Below, one piece after another: positions 1-9,341 of a DNA stretch of 33,735 bases. The position numbers and the translations under genes were made by a program. Within the stretch, counting starts at the first letter, position 1. Every line of letters begins with the position of its first letter. Source of the stretch: Bacteroidota bacterium (GTDB lineage Bacteria; Bacteroidota; Bacteroidia; Flavobacteriales; Flavobacteriaceae); the NCBI GenBank assembly GCA_947450355.1, contig CANFVB010000009.1, positions 1-33,735 of the forward strand, given 5' to 3'. The notes under the pieces were generated by a model. That model was not told the DNA's origin. It saw only the letters and a list, made by a program, of their open reading frames with translations, and did not search any database.

Positions 1-437
1 ACTGCAAAATTTACTAACATTGGTTTGAATGATATTACCGTTTCTTCGATTTTTTTAGTGTAAACCTGTTTTCCCGACTTTTTTTCATAATCCAAAGTAG
101 CATTTAAGTTTGAAACCAATTGATTGACATTTTCAACTGTTAGATATTTGGTTATTAAACCTAGATTGTTCAAATTTTCTGGCTTTGACAAAACTAAATT
201 CAATTCCAAAACTGGTGATACTGCTTTATAAAATTCAAAATAAACTTTATCATCTTCTGTAGAACTAGCAATTAACGGTTCTACTTTTGATAAAGTTGCT
301 TTATATTCCGCCATATCTGCATCCGAAGTTTTCTCCCTCGCATATATTTTTTTAAGCGTTTTTAACTCGTCTTTTTGAGCATAAGTTACTACAGAAAGCA
401 ACATTGCTGATACAATTAGTATTAATTTACTTTTCAT
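1..437 (-). CDS. Secreted protein of unknown function, N-terminal part
   Basis: This ORF is open from an ATG at 437 to the window edge, so only about 145 N-terminal codons are visible. The product starts MKSKLILIVSAMLLSVVTYA and then QKDEL, a clear Sec signal peptide with likely cleavage after TYA. The mature part is helical, charged and rich in Lys and Glu (for example LKKIYAREKTSDADMAEYKA). From memory, flavobacterial gyrA genes are often followed by a tetratricopeptide-repeat protein starting like this, so a periplasmic TPR protein is plausible, but no TPR consensus is provable from this fragment. It starts 19 bases after the gyrA stop on the same strand, so it is probably co-transcribed with gyrA. 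It is absent from the ORF track because the window cuts it. Confidence 0.75.
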   Translation of the reverse strand, partial: MKSKLILIVSAMLLSVVTYAQKDELKTLKKIYAREKTSDADMAEYKATLSKVEPLIASSTEDDKVYFEFYKAVSPVLELNLVLSKPENLNNLGLITKYLTVENVNQLVSNLNATLDYEKKSGKQVYTKKIEETVISFKPMLVNFA

Positions 438-456
438 AATTCAATTTTATTATTAT

Positions 457-3087
457 TTATTCTTCACTATCGTCGTCAGATTCATCGTCAGAATCCGCAT
501 CATCGTCTTCGGAAACTTCATCATCGTCATCATCGTCATCATCAGTAGCGCCTTCTTCATCTTCAAGAATTTCTAGTACTGGTTTCACTCTTTCGATAGC
601 TTCTACTTCAATAACATTTCCATCTTCATCAAGAACTTCTTCAACTACATCGTCTTTCATTACTTTAGTTACAGCGGCGATGGAATCATTTCCTTTAATG
701 TTAATCAGTTTCACACCTTGTGTTGCACGACCCATTACTCTCAAATCCTCAACTGCCATTCTAATGGTCAATCCAGATTTGTTGATAATCATTAAATCAT
801 CGGCATCAGTTACAGCGTTAATAGAAATTAATTTACCTGTTTTCTCAGTGATATTAAGGGTTTTCACTCCTTTTCCACCACGATTGGTAATTCTATATTC
901 GTCAATGCTTGAACGTTTTCCATAACCATTTTCTGCAACAACAAGTATTTCACTACTCATATCATTCACAGAAACCATTCCGATTACTTCATCAGATTCA
1001 TCTCTTAATGTAATTCCACGAACTCCAGAAGCTGTTCTTCCCATTGGACGGGTTTTGCTTTCTTCAAAACGAACCATTTTACCAGATTTAACCGCAATCA
1101 TAATTTGACTGTTTCCATCTGTTAATTTTGCTTCCAATAATTCATCACCTTCTTTAATAGTAATTGCGGCAACTCCATTTACACGAGGTTTAGAATATTT
1201 ATCAAGTGACGTTTTCTTAACTTGACCTTTCTTAGTCACCATTATAAGGTTGTGGCTATTTGTATATTCTTTATCTTTTAGATCTTGTGTACAAATAAAT
1301 GCTTTCACTTTATCATCACTTTCAATGTTGATTAAGTTTTGTAAAGCACGTCCTTTTGCGGTTTTGCTACCTTCTGGAATTTCATAAACACGCATCCAGA
1401 AACATTTTCCTTTTTGAGTGAAGAACATCATATATTGGTGGTTTGTTGCCACAAACATATGTTCTAAGAAATCTAAATCTCTTGTTCCCGCACTTTTTTG
1501 CCCAACTCCTCCTCTATTTTGTGTTTTGTATTCTGTAAGATTTGTACGTTTAATATAACCAGCGTGAGAAATTGTAATTACTACATTTTCATCGGCAATT
1601 AAATCTTCAATACTTACATCGCCACCTGAATATTCAATTACAGAACGACGCGCATCTCCATATTTATCACGGATTTCTACAAGTTCCTCTTTGATTAAAG
1701 CAGTTCTTAAATTTACATCTGCAAGTAATCCTTTCAAATGTTCGATTAATTTCATCAATTCATCATATTCAGCTCTCAACTTATCTTGTTCAAGACCTGT
1801 TAACTGACGCAAACGCATTTCTACGATAGCACGAGATTGAATATCTGATAATTTGAATCTTTCAACTAATTTTTCTCTTGCTTCTTCTGTGTTTTTTGAA
1901 CTTCGGATTAAAGCAATTACTTCGTCAATATTATCAGAAGCAATAATTAATCCTTCTAAAATATGCGCTCTTTCTTCAGCTTTACGCAATTCAAATTGTG
2001 TTCTACGAACTACAACTTCGTGACGGTGCTCGATGAAATAGTGAATCATATCCTTCAAATTCAACATTTGCGGACGCCCTTTCACCAAGGCAATATTATT
2101 TACACTAAAAGAAGATTGTAATTGTGTAAATTTATAAAGTGTATTCAAAACCACGTTTGGCGTAGCATCTCTCTTTAATATATATACAATTCGCATTCCG
2201 TTTCTATCCGATTCATCACGGATATTCGCAATACCTTCAATTTTTTTGTCATTAACTAAATCAGCCGTTCTCTTAATCATATCGGCTTTATTCACCTGAT
2301 ATGGAATTTCTGTTACAATGATAGATTCTCTTCCGTCAACCTCTTCAAAGTTCACTTTAGCTCTCATTACAATTCTTCCACGACCCGTTTTGAATGCTTC
2401 ACGAACACCTTCATAACCATAAATTATTCCTCCAGTTGGAAAATCTGGGGCTTTAATATGATTCATCAATTCGTCAATTTCAATGTCGGTATTGTCTAAA
2501 TATGCCAACGTTCCATTGATAACTTCCGTTAAATTGTGCGGTGGCATATTGGTAGCCATACCAACAGCAATTCCCGTAGCTCCGTTTATTAACAAAGTTG
2601 GAACTCTTGTAGGCATTACTTTTGGCTCATATAAAGTATCATCAAAATTCAATTGAAAATCAACAGTTTCTTTTTCGATATCTGCCATAATCTCTTCCGA
2701 AATCTTACGCATTCTCGCTTCAGTATAACGCATTGCTGCAGGACTGTCGCCATCAACAGAACCAAAGTTACCCTGTCCGTCAACTAATAGATAACGCATA
2801 CTCCATTCTTGAGCCATACGAACCATCGCATCATAAACAGAAGTATCTCCGTGTGGATGGTACTTTCCTAAAACTTCTCCTACAATTCTTGCAGATTTTT
2901 TATGGGCAGATTTTGAGGTAATCCCCAATTCGTGCATTCCAAAAAGTACTCTTCGATGTACAGGTTTCAAACCGTCTCTAACATCTGGAAGTGCTCGTGA
3001 TACAATTACCGACATCGAATAATCGATGTAAGCTGTTTTCATTTCATCTTCTATGTTAATAGGAATTAACTTTTCTCCGTCAGACAT
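457..3087 (-). CDS. gyrA: DNA gyrase subunit A
   Basis: GyrA is the breaking-rejoining subunit of the A2B2 gyrase that introduces negative supercoils. The 876-residue protein has the family's usual length. The N-terminal winged-helix/tower region carries the quinolone-determining segment [10 protein letters not shown], with Thr82 and Asp86 at the positions of E. coli Ser83 and Asp87. The catalytic tyrosine is Tyr121 in AMRYTEARM. The C-terminal beta-pinwheel starts near residue 490 and contains the GyrA box QNRGGVG at 523-529, which marks gyrase rather than topoisomerase IV. The last ~40 residues form a very acidic Asp/Glu/Ser tail including a run of eight Asp. The start [10 protein letters not shown] follows an A-rich leader with no Shine-Dalgarno site. 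A signal-peptide protein gene follows on the same strand, and clpC is divergent upstream. Confidence 0.98.
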   Translation of the reverse strand: MSDGEKLIPINIEDEMKTAYIDYSMSVIVSRALPDVRDGLKPVHRRVLFGMHELGITSKSAHKKSARIVGEVLGKYHPHGDTSVYDAMVRMAQEWSMRYLLVDGQGNFGSVDGDSPAAMRYTEARMRKISEEIMADIEKETVDFQLNFDDTLYEPKVMPTRVPTLLINGATGIAVGMATNMPPHNLTEVINGTLAYLDNTDIEIDELMNHIKAPDFPTGGIIYGYEGVREAFKTGRGRIVMRAKVNFEEVDGRESIIVTEIPYQVNKADMIKRTADLVNDKKIEGIANIRDESDRNGMRIVYILKRDATPNVVLNTLYKFTQLQSSFSVNNIALVKGRPQMLNLKDMIHYFIEHRHEVVVRRTQFELRKAEERAHILEGLIIASDNIDEVIALIRSSKNTEEAREKLVERFKLSDIQSRAIVEMRLRQLTGLEQDKLRAEYDELMKLIEHLKGLLADVNLRTALIKEELVEIRDKYGDARRSVIEYSGGDVSIEDLIADENVVITISHAGYIKRTNLTEYKTQNRGGVGQKSAGTRDLDFLEHMFVATNHQYMMFFTQKGKCFWMRVYEIPEGSKTAKGRALQNLINIESDDKVKAFICTQDLKDKEYTNSHNLIMVTKKGQVKKTSLDKYSKPRVNGVAAITIKEGDELLEAKLTDGNSQIMIAVKSGKMVRFEESKTRPMGRTASGVRGITLRDESDEVIGMVSVNDMSSEILVVAENGYGKRSSIDEYRITNRGGKGVKTLNITEKTGKLISINAVTDADDLMIINKSGLTIRMAVEDLRVMGRATQGVKLINIKGNDSIAAVTKVMKDDVVEEVLDEDGNVIEVEAIERVKPVLEILEDEEGATDDDDDDDDEVSEDDDADSDDESDDDSEE

Positions 3088-3174
3088 ATTATATAGTTAT
3101 ATTAAAAATTATTTTGTTTCAAAAAATCCTGCTAATATAGTCTTTATAAAATATTTTTAATGCAAATTCGTACA

Positions 3175-3182
3175 CAAATTTA
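3175..3182 (-). promoter_or_regulatory. Candidate gyrA promoter -7 box
   Basis: On the minus strand this reads TAAATTTG, a perfect match to the Bacteroidota -7 consensus TAnnTTTG, about 90 bases upstream of the gyrA ATG. No well-spaced -33 TTG was found, so the assignment rests on the -7 box alone. Confidence 0.4.
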
Positions 3183-3301
3183 GATGATTTATTAACAAAT
3201 TTATCAGACAATAAAGTTGATAAATTAATTCTCCATTTCTCTTTCATTATAAGATATTTTTTTGTCATTTAGCTGACATTACTTACATAGTAGGTATGAT
3301 T

Positions 3302-3333
3302 TTTGTATTTATTACAAATATTCACTAAATTTA
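3302..3333 (+). promoter_or_regulatory. Candidate clpC promoter (-33 TTTG, -7 TAAATTTA)
   Basis: TTTG is followed after 20 bases by TAAATTTA, seven of eight positions of TAnnTTTG, and the ATG of clpC lies 20 bases further on. The spacing is near that of other Bacteroidota vegetative promoters. It implies a short leader of about 15 bases. The upstream in-frame TTG used by the ORF track lies inside the -33 element, which argues against that longer start. Confidence 0.5.
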
Positions 3334-3353
3334 CAATAAGCAATAAGAACAAT

Positions 3354-5906
3354 ATGGATGATAATTTTTCACCAAGAGTAAAAGATGTAATAACGTACAG
3401 TAAAGAAGAAGCCTTTCGATTAGGTCACGACTTCATTGGCACAGAACACTTAATGCTCGGTATCTTGAGAGATGGCAACGGAACAGCCATTGATATTTTG
3501 AATAATTTATCAATTGATTTGGATTTTTTACGTAGAAAAGTAGAAATCCTAAGCCCCGCCAATCCAAGGAATGAATTCAACAATGAAAAGAAAAATTTAC
3601 ATCTTACCCGTCAAGCGGAAAGAGCATTAAAGACAACTTTTCTTGAGGCTAAAGTGTTTCAAAGCACCTTAATTAGTACGGCACACTTACTTTTGTGCAT
3701 ACTTCGAAATGAGAATGATCCAACAACCAAGCTGCTTAACAAGTTAAAAATTGATTATGACACAGCTAAAGAACAATATCTAAATATGACACCAAATAAT
3801 ATTGAAGGTGAATTCTTAGAAAATTTACCAAGAGCCGAATCTTATAATGAAGATTCAGGACAAGATGACAGTCTAAAAGGCGATAGTTTTAATAATCCCG
3901 CCAATAAATCAAACAAAAAATCCAAAACCCCTGTTTTAGATAATTTTGGGAGAGATTTAACAGAAATGGCCGAAGAAGGAAAATTAGACCCTGTAGTTGG
4001 TCGTGAAAAAGAAATCGAGCGTGTTTCTCAAATTTTGAGCCGCCGTAAAAAGAACAATCCATTGCTAATTGGAGAGCCTGGAGTGGGAAAATCTGCTATT
4101 GCAGAAGGTCTTGCTTTGCGAATTATCCAAAAGAAAGTGTCTCGAATTTTGTTTAACAAACGTGTGGTAACACTTGATTTAGCTAGCCTTGTTGCAGGAA
4201 CGAAATACCGTGGACAGTTTGAAGAACGTATGAAAGCTGTAATGAATGAATTGGAAAAGAATGACGATATTATTCTTTTCATTGATGAAATTCACACTAT
4301 TGTTGGTGCCGGCGGAGCAACTGGTTCTTTGGATGCTTCCAATATGTTTAAACCCGCCCTTGCCCGTGGAGAAATTCAATGTATTGGCGCAACAACATTA
4401 GACGAGTACCGACAATATATTGAAAAAGATGGTGCTTTAGAACGTCGTTTCCAGAAGATAATCGTCGAACCAACTTCTGTTGAAGAAACGATTACTATAT
4501 TAAATAATATCAAAAATAAATACGAAGACCATCATAACGTAACTTATACAGACGAAGCAATTGAGGCGTGTGTGAAATTAACAAACCGATATATGTCGGA
4601 GCGTTTCCTTCCAGACAAAGCCATTGATGCGCTTGACGAAGCAGGTTCTCGTGTTCATATTACCAATATTGAAGTGCCAAAACAAATTTTGGAATTGGAA
4701 CGTCAATTGGAAGAAGTTCGTGAACTGAAAAATTCTGTTGTTAAAAGACAGAAATATGAAGAAGCCGCAAAACTTCGTGATGATGAAAAACGCATCGAAA
4801 AAGATTTGGCAATTGCCCAAGAACAATGGGAAGAAGATGCCAAAAACAATCGTATTTTAGTTACCGAAGATAATGTTGCCGATGTGGTTTCTATGATGAC
4901 AGGAATCCCTGTAAATCGTATTGCACAAACTGAAAGTAACAAATTAGCTAGACTTCCTGAACTTATTCAGGATAAGGTAGTTGGACAAAACGAAGCGGTG
5001 ATGAAAATCGCACGTTCTATTCAACGAAATCGTGCGGGATTGAAAGATCCAAACCGACCAATTGGTTCCTTCATTTTCTTGGGACAAACTGGTGTTGGAA
5101 AAACACAATTAGCCAAAGTTTTAGCCAAAGAATTATTCGATTCTGAAGATGCTTTAGTACGAATTGATATGAGTGAATATATGGAAAAATTCGCGATTTC
5201 AAGATTGGTTGGAGCACCCCCAGGATACGTTGGCTATGAAGAAGGCGGACAATTAACCGAAAAAGTTAGAAGAAAACCGTATTGTGTTGTATTATTAGAT
5301 GAAATTGAAAAAGCGCATCCTGATGTTTTCAATATGATGTTGCAAGTTTTAGACGACGGTTATTTAACCGATAGTTTGGGTCGCAAAATCGATTTTAAAA
5401 ACACGATTATCATTATGACTTCTAATATTGGTGCGCGCCAACTGAAAGATTTCGGTCAGGGCGTAGGTTTTGGAACAGCTGCTAAAATTTCGCAAGCCGA
5501 TGACAATTCGAAAAGCATCATTGAAAACGCACTTAAAAAAGCATTTGCACCCGAATTTCTTAATAGAATTGACGATGTAATTGTTTTCAATGCCTTAGAA
5601 AAACACGATATTGATTTAATTATCGAAATCGAATTGAAAAAATTATACGCAAGAGTTAAAGAATTGGGCTACAATCTTAATTTGTCCGATAGTGCCAAAG
5701 CGTTCATTGCTGAAAAAGGATTTGACAAACAATTTGGTGCCAGACCACTAAAAAGAGCCATTCAAAAATATGTTGAAGACGCTCTTGCAGAAGAAATTAT
5801 TACAAATAAAATTAGTTCAGGAGACGAGATTTATATGGATTTGGACGAATCTTCGCAAGAATTATTCGTGAATGTGAAAAAAGCACCAGAACCTACAAAT
5901 CAGTAG
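3354..5906 (+). CDS. clpC: ATP-dependent Clp protease ATP-binding subunit ClpC
   Basis: ClpC is a Hsp100 unfoldase that feeds substrates to the ClpP peptidase. From the ATG at 3354 it has 850 residues, the usual length. Two Clp-N repeats occupy about residues 1-145, followed by an acidic linker. AAA domain 1 has Walker A GEPGVGKS (240-247) and Walker B ILFIDEIH. A UVR-like coiled coil (EEAAKLRDDEKRIEKDL) sits in the M-domain position and distinguishes ClpC from ClpA and ClpB. AAA domain 2 has Walker A GQTGVGKT and Walker B VVLLDEIEKAH, and a GVGFGT segment lies where the ClpP-contacting loop is expected. The track's TTG start adds 17 residues that do not belong to the family and overlap the predicted promoter; the ATG at MDDNFSPRVK matches family starts. 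No clpP lies nearby. A hairpin terminator follows. Confidence 0.97.
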   Translation: MDDNFSPRVKDVITYSKEEAFRLGHDFIGTEHLMLGILRDGNGTAIDILNNLSIDLDFLRRKVEILSPANPRNEFNNEKKNLHLTRQAERALKTTFLEAKVFQSTLISTAHLLLCILRNENDPTTKLLNKLKIDYDTAKEQYLNMTPNNIEGEFLENLPRAESYNEDSGQDDSLKGDSFNNPANKSNKKSKTPVLDNFGRDLTEMAEEGKLDPVVGREKEIERVSQILSRRKKNNPLLIGEPGVGKSAIAEGLALRIIQKKVSRILFNKRVVTLDLASLVAGTKYRGQFEERMKAVMNELEKNDDIILFIDEIHTIVGAGGATGSLDASNMFKPALARGEIQCIGATTLDEYRQYIEKDGALERRFQKIIVEPTSVEETITILNNIKNKYEDHHNVTYTDEAIEACVKLTNRYMSERFLPDKAIDALDEAGSRVHITNIEVPKQILELERQLEEVRELKNSVVKRQKYEEAAKLRDDEKRIEKDLAIAQEQWEEDAKNNRILVTEDNVADVVSMMTGIPVNRIAQTESNKLARLPELIQDKVVGQNEAVMKIARSIQRNRAGLKDPNRPIGSFIFLGQTGVGKTQLAKVLAKELFDSEDALVRIDMSEYMEKFAISRLVGAPPGYVGYEEGGQLTEKVRRKPYCVVLLDEIEKAHPDVFNMMLQVLDDGYLTDSLGRKIDFKNTIIIMTSNIGARQLKDFGQGVGFGTAAKISQADDNSKSIIENALKKAFAPEFLNRIDDVIVFNALEKHDIDLIIEIELKKLYARVKELGYNLNLSDSAKAFIAEKGFDKQFGARPLKRAIQKYVEDALAEEIITNKISSGDEIYMDLDESSQELFVNVKKAPEPTNQ

Positions 5907-5928
5907 TTTTAACTACTCTATAATACTA

Positions 5929-5960
5929 AAACCCGCCTTGTTTCATAGCAAGTCGGGTTT
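5929..5960 (+). terminator. Intrinsic terminator of clpC
   Basis: A stem of AAACCCG-C-CTTG against CAAG-T-CGGGTTT (12 positions, one mismatch) with an 8-base loop lies about 22 bases after the clpC stop, followed by a T-rich stretch. It resembles a rho-independent terminator. Confidence 0.8.
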
Positions 5961-6006
5961 ATTATTTATAAATGTTTCTTTTTTTTGAATCGAATTGTCC
6001 CCGAAT

Positions 6007-6080
6007 TTTTGCTATTGCAATTCCCGCTTTCGGCTATATCTCTTCGCTTCGCTGCGAGGATAACGCCTTAATCGGGGCTA
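6007..6080 (+). ncRNA. 3'-UTR structured repeat element, copy A
   Basis: Read on the plus strand (the sense strand of clpC) this has the family pattern: a CCCGCTTTCGGCTATATC block, a short hairpin (CTTCGC/GCGAGG), a GGATAACGCC block and the terminal ATCGGGGCTA. Three more copies lie in the window (7945-8038, 9342-9486 and 18663-18744, all minus strand). Each is 3' of a gene and in that gene's sense orientation. This one lies 100 bases after the clpC stop, beyond its terminator, and is the most diverged at its 5' end (TTTGCTATTGC in place of GGAGCTATTTCC). It may belong to the flavo-1 RNA family; I cannot confirm this without a covariance-model search. Confidence 0.5.
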
Positions 6081-6165
6081 ACGGAATAATTGTTTTGATG
6101 ATTTTTATATTTTGGAAAACAAAGCCATTATTGAATATTTAAAACTACATATAAAAATAAATAAA

Positions 6166-6226
6166 GTCTGATGTTTGTCAGACAAAGCGACCCAATTTTG
6201 GGTTGATAAGTCTGACTTTGTCAGAC
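6166..6226. repeat. Cluster of small inverted repeats (GTCTGAC/GTCAGAC)
   Basis: Two inverted repeats, GTCTGA..TGTCAGAC and GTCTGACtttGTCAGAC, flank a perfect palindrome ACCCAATTTTGGGT. The arrangement is nearly symmetric, so the whole 60 bases can fold into a multi-hairpin. No second copy was found in this window. The rest of 6227-6400 shows no recognisable gene or motif. Confidence 0.6.
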
Positions 6227-6400
6227 CTATTTACAAGTTGGCGGTCAGTTGTGCCGAAATTACGCAGAAGACAACATTACGAAATGAAGTATTTGTTTCC
6301 GCAAAGAAAATATCCAAGTAGAAACGTGAAAATTAGATTTTGTCAACAGAAACTTGAAAGTTGTAGAAATTACTAAATGAAACTTTAATAAGTACAAAGA

Positions 6401-6625
6401 ATGAAATATATTCAAGATGAAAATACAGAAACATTAATTGTTACTTTCATTGTTTTTGTGATAATTTGCTTTTTAACTATTAAATGGGATATGTATGAAA
6501 CTAAACAATGTGAAATAGAAGGAGATTATCGCGATTTTTTATCAATATTTAGATTACGCGCTATAGTAGTAATGATACTAATTGGGATTTTTTCTATCTT
6601 ACAGGAACTATATAAACGATATTGA
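6401..6625 (+). CDS. Possible small membrane protein, unknown function
   Basis: This 74-codon ORF starts ATGAAATATATT after an A-rich leader typical of the organism. The product has two hydrophobic segments suited to membrane helices (about residues 13-29, TLIVTFIVFVIICFLTI, and 53-68, AIVVMILIGIFSILQE), separated by a charged loop (DMYETKQCEIEGDYRDF) and ending in basic KRY. I recognise no family. Base composition and amino-acid make-up look coding, unlike the surrounding repeats. It is isolated, with repeat DNA on both sides and no promoter match to the full TAnnTTTG consensus. It could be a real orphan gene, a remnant, or chance. Confidence 0.4.
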   Translation: MKYIQDENTETLIVTFIVFVIICFLTIKWDMYETKQCEIEGDYRDFLSIFRLRAIVVMILIGIFSILQELYKRY

Positions 6626-6753
6626 AAAATTGAAATTATGCTTATGAAAAATATTTTGAGATAGCAAAATTTAACCAATTGAAAAGTGAAATCGGAAACT
6701 AAATAAAGAAAAGTGAAAATTTACAATTCTATTGCAATTTCGACAGAAAAAAC

Positions 6754-7445
6754 CCAGATAGTGCGGATATGTTCCGTTTCGACAGCGCGGATTTTTAATC
6801 CGTGCCCAAAAAGACAAGAAAAAATAATTGTGATGAAACTGCCTCGTTCCTCGCAATGCTATTCTAACACGATTACGGATGCGACAACTAATTGCCATTG
6901 CTAATAAAATAAAAATAGAATCTGAAATAAATTCAGATTGACAAAACAAAGGTTAAATATCCGACCTCTCGGATATGTCCCACAACGCATAGGGCATTTG
7001 ACCAGATGGCTCGGATATGTTCCGTTTCGATAGCGCATTCTATGATAAAAAACAAGAAAAAATAATTGTGATGAGACTGCCTCATTCCTCGCAATGCTAT
7101 TCTAACACGATTACGGATGCGACAACTAATTGCCCTTGCTAATAAACTAAAAATAGAATCTGAAATAAATTCAGATTGACAAAACAAAGGTTAAATACCC
7201 AGATGGCTCAGATATGTTCCGTTTCGATAGCGCGGATTTTTAATCCGTGCCCACAAATACAAGAAAAAATAATTGTGATGAGATTGCCGCGTTCCTCGCA
7301 ATGACATTCTAACACGATTACGGATGCGACAACTAATTGACCTTGCTGATAAAATAAAAATAGAATCTGAAATAAATTCAGATTGACAAAACAAGGGTTA
7401 AATATCCGACCTCTCGGATATGTCCCACAACGCATAGGGCATTTG
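6754..7445. repeat. Three tandem copies of a composite ~200-245 bp intergenic module
   Basis: Copies lie at about 6754-7000, 7001-7196 and 7198-7445. Each runs through the same sub-elements: CCAGAT..GGATATGTTCCGTTTCGA; a GGATTTTTAATCC palindrome (replaced by other sequence in copy 2); AAGAAAAAATAATTGTGATG; an inverted CATTGCGAGGAACGA-type repeat; a block GATTACGGATGCGACAAC; and the hairpin AATCTGAAataaaTTCAGATT followed by GACAAA. Copies 1 and 3 also carry a ~43-base tail (ATCCGACCTCTCGGATATGT..) that copy 2 lacks. The ORFs called here on either strand follow the repeat and are not believable genes. Confidence 0.85.
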
Positions 7446-7489
7446 AACCTTATATACTAAATCTAATTTGCTTGTGTTCGGCAGAGGGG

Positions 7490-7677
7490 CATCCAACAAG
7501 AAATCGATCGTCGGCAGGTTGGATATTCAGTATCCGAGGAGAAATCAATCATCGGCGGGTCAGATACTCAGTATCCGAGGAGAAAACGATTGTCGGCGGG
7601 TTGGATACTGAGTATCCGAGGAGAAATCAATCGTCGGCAGGTTGGATACTCAGTATCCGAGGAGAAATCAATCCCCA
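7490..7677 (+). repeat. 41-bp tandem repeat array 1 (about 4.5 units)
   Basis: Units of exactly 41 bp join at 7531, 7572, 7613 and 7654; the first is diverged and the last is cut after ~24 bases. Each junction forms the palindrome GGATACTCAGTATCC or a near match, and each unit contains GAAATCAATCGTCGGC or the variant GAAAACGATTGTCGGC. The same family, in the same orientation, forms the larger array at 30276-30766. 41 is not a multiple of three, so the reading frame rotates with every unit, and the ORF over it is not a credible gene. Confidence 0.9.
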
Positions 7678-7708
7678 GCTAGTGCGAGCGTCGCTCGTAC
7701 CCACAAAG

Positions 7709-7845
7709 ATAAACCCAGACCACTCGGATATGTCCCCTCAACGGATTGGGCGGATTTTCAATTCGTCCCCACAAAGGCAAGAAAAAAAGAGTGGTTTTAA
7801 TGTTAAATTAAGAATCTGAAATAAACTCAGATTGACAAATCGAAG
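7709..7845. repeat. Degenerate fourth copy of the composite module
   Basis: Immediately after array 1, and after a short GAGCGtCGCTC hairpin, the sequence again reads ACCCAGACC..CGGATATGTCC, a decayed GGATTTTCAATTCGTCCCCACAA, then AGAATCTGAAATAAACTCAG and GATTGACAAA. This matches the order of the modules at 6754-7445 but lacks the CATTGCGAGG and GATTACGGATG blocks. Array 1 therefore sits between composite modules, which suggests these repeats amplify or insert together. Confidence 0.6.
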
Positions 7846-7944
7846 GTGAAATTCAGATTTTTCCATATAACCGAATTAACGATTAACCGAAGAAACCATT
7901 CCCTACTTTGATAAAGTTCTTATGAAAATATAAACGTGAATTGG

Positions 7945-8038
7945 TAGCCCCGATAGAAGCGATATCCCACGCTTTTGGGCGTGGATACAGCGAATAGCGG
8001 GTAGAATCGTGAGTTGAAATTGAAAAGTTGTGCTCCTA
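7945..8038 (-). ncRNA. 3'-UTR structured repeat element, copy B
   Basis: On the minus strand, 26 bases after the symporter stop, this starts TTTAGGAGC, continues to CCCGCTATTCGCTGTATCC, forms a strong hairpin (TATCCACGC against GCGTGGGATA), and ends ATCGCTTCTATCGGGGCTA. The 5' block carries extra sequence between AGGAGC and CCCGC compared with copies C and D. It sits where the symporter's transcript should end. Confidence 0.55.
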
Positions 8039-8064
8039 AAAAAATAAAAATAAGCTACTTGAAA

Positions 8065-9321
8065 TTAGTCTTTTTCTTCCCATTTTCCAACTACAGAAGT
8101 TGCCAAAGCATTTCCTAAAACATTGGTTCCACTGCGGAACATATCGCAAAAATGGTCGATTGGAAGGATTAATGCAATGCCTTCAATGGGAATTTTGAAC
8201 ATTCCACAAGTTGCAGCAACGACCACCAAACTCGCTCTTGGAACTCCTGCAATCCCTTTGCTGGTGAGCATTAGAACAAAAAGCATGGTGAATTGTGTTG
8301 GTAAATCCAAAGAGATTCCATACGCTTGAGCGATAAAAATGCTCGCAAAAGTCATGTACATCATACTTCCGTCGAGGTTGAAGGAATAGCCGAGGGGCAG
8401 CATGAACGAGACGATTCTGTCTTTTATGCCAAAACGTTCTAGTTCTTCGGTTAGTTTTGGAAATACCGCTTCGGAACTTGTGGTGCTAAAGGCGATAACG
8501 ATTGGGCTTACTATTCTTTTTAGCAAAATACTCATTCTTGATTTTAGGAAAATGTATCCTACCAAAATCAAAACAAGCCAAAGTGTTGAAATTCCGACTA
8601 AAAAGGAACCGAAAAATTTGGCGTAGGTAAATAATAATTCGTTGAAATCTCGAATAGCAAAAACTCCCGCAATGGCTCCAAAAACTCCTATTGGGGCGAA
8701 TTTCATTACATAATTTACCATTTTCAAAACGATGTGCGATAATTTATCTAAGGCATTTACAACTGGTTTTGAATTGTCGCCAATTGCGGCTGCTGCCAAT
8801 CCAAAAAAGATAGAGAAAATTACGATTTGTAGGATTTCATTTGTTGCCATTGCTTCCACAATACTTTTAGGAATAATGTGTTCGATGAAGTTTTGTGCTG
8901 AAAATGCTTGTGTTTTCTCGGTAACTTCGCTTGCTGTGGTTACGTCGATATTGGATAAATTCAATCCTTCGCCTGGTTTCAAAACATTTACCCAAAACAT
9001 TCCAATTAATAATGAAATAAAGGACGCTGTAAAAAACCAACCCATTGCTTTTCCTCCAATTCTACCCACAGATTTGATGTCGCCAAGTTTTGCAATTCCA
9101 ACGACTAATGTTGAAAATACCAAAGGCGAAATAATCATTTGCACCAATCGGATGAAGATGGTTGCGAGTAATTTGATGTAGCCACTAAATTCTTTTGCAC
9201 CGCTTTCAGTGAGGTTGTTGTGAATTATGATTCCAAGTATTCCGCCTAAAAGCATTGCGATTAGGATTTGAAAGGTTAGGTTTCCTTTTAGAGATTGTTT
9301 TTGAGATTCGGGATTGTTCAT
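8065..9321 (-). CDS. Dicarboxylate/amino acid:cation symporter (DAACS family)
   Basis: The 418-residue protein matches the GltP/DctA family, which imports C4-dicarboxylates or glutamate/aspartate with H+ or Na+ across the inner membrane. It has the usual length and about eight membrane segments plus two re-entrant hairpins. Family signatures are visible: the serine-rich hairpin AFSTTSSEAVFPKL, the unwound helix motif GYSFNLDGSMMYM (the NxDG type), and the second hairpin region LTSKGIAGVPRASLVV. Substrate cannot be fixed from sequence. It starts 170 bases after the aroC stop on the same strand, with a structured 3' element of aroC between. No clear promoter was seen, so it may be read from aroC. 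Confidence 0.92.
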   Translation of the reverse strand: MNNPESQKQSLKGNLTFQILIAMLLGGILGIIIHNNLTESGAKEFSGYIKLLATIFIRLVQMIISPLVFSTLVVGIAKLGDIKSVGRIGGKAMGWFFTASFISLLIGMFWVNVLKPGEGLNLSNIDVTTASEVTEKTQAFSAQNFIEHIIPKSIVEAMATNEILQIVIFSIFFGLAAAAIGDNSKPVVNALDKLSHIVLKMVNYVMKFAPIGVFGAIAGVFAIRDFNELLFTYAKFFGSFLVGISTLWLVLILVGYIFLKSRMSILLKRIVSPIVIAFSTTSSEAVFPKLTEELERFGIKDRIVSFMLPLGYSFNLDGSMMYMTFASIFIAQAYGISLDLPTQFTMLFVLMLTSKGIAGVPRASLVVVAATCGMFKIPIEGIALILPIDHFCDMFRSGTNVLGNALATSVVGKWEEKD

Positions 9322-9341
9322 ATTAAATTGGATTTTTGTGA

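Noticed and set aside
680-925. Antisense ORFs over gyrA, clpC, the permeases and other genes (many in the track).
   Set aside because: They lie wholly within well-supported genes on the other strand or frame and show no family resemblance.
6671-7435. Minus-strand ORFs starting MFCQSEFISDSIF.
   Set aside because: They translate the AATCTGAA hairpin and neighbouring repeats of the composite module. The same peptide recurs because the DNA repeats, not because of a gene family.
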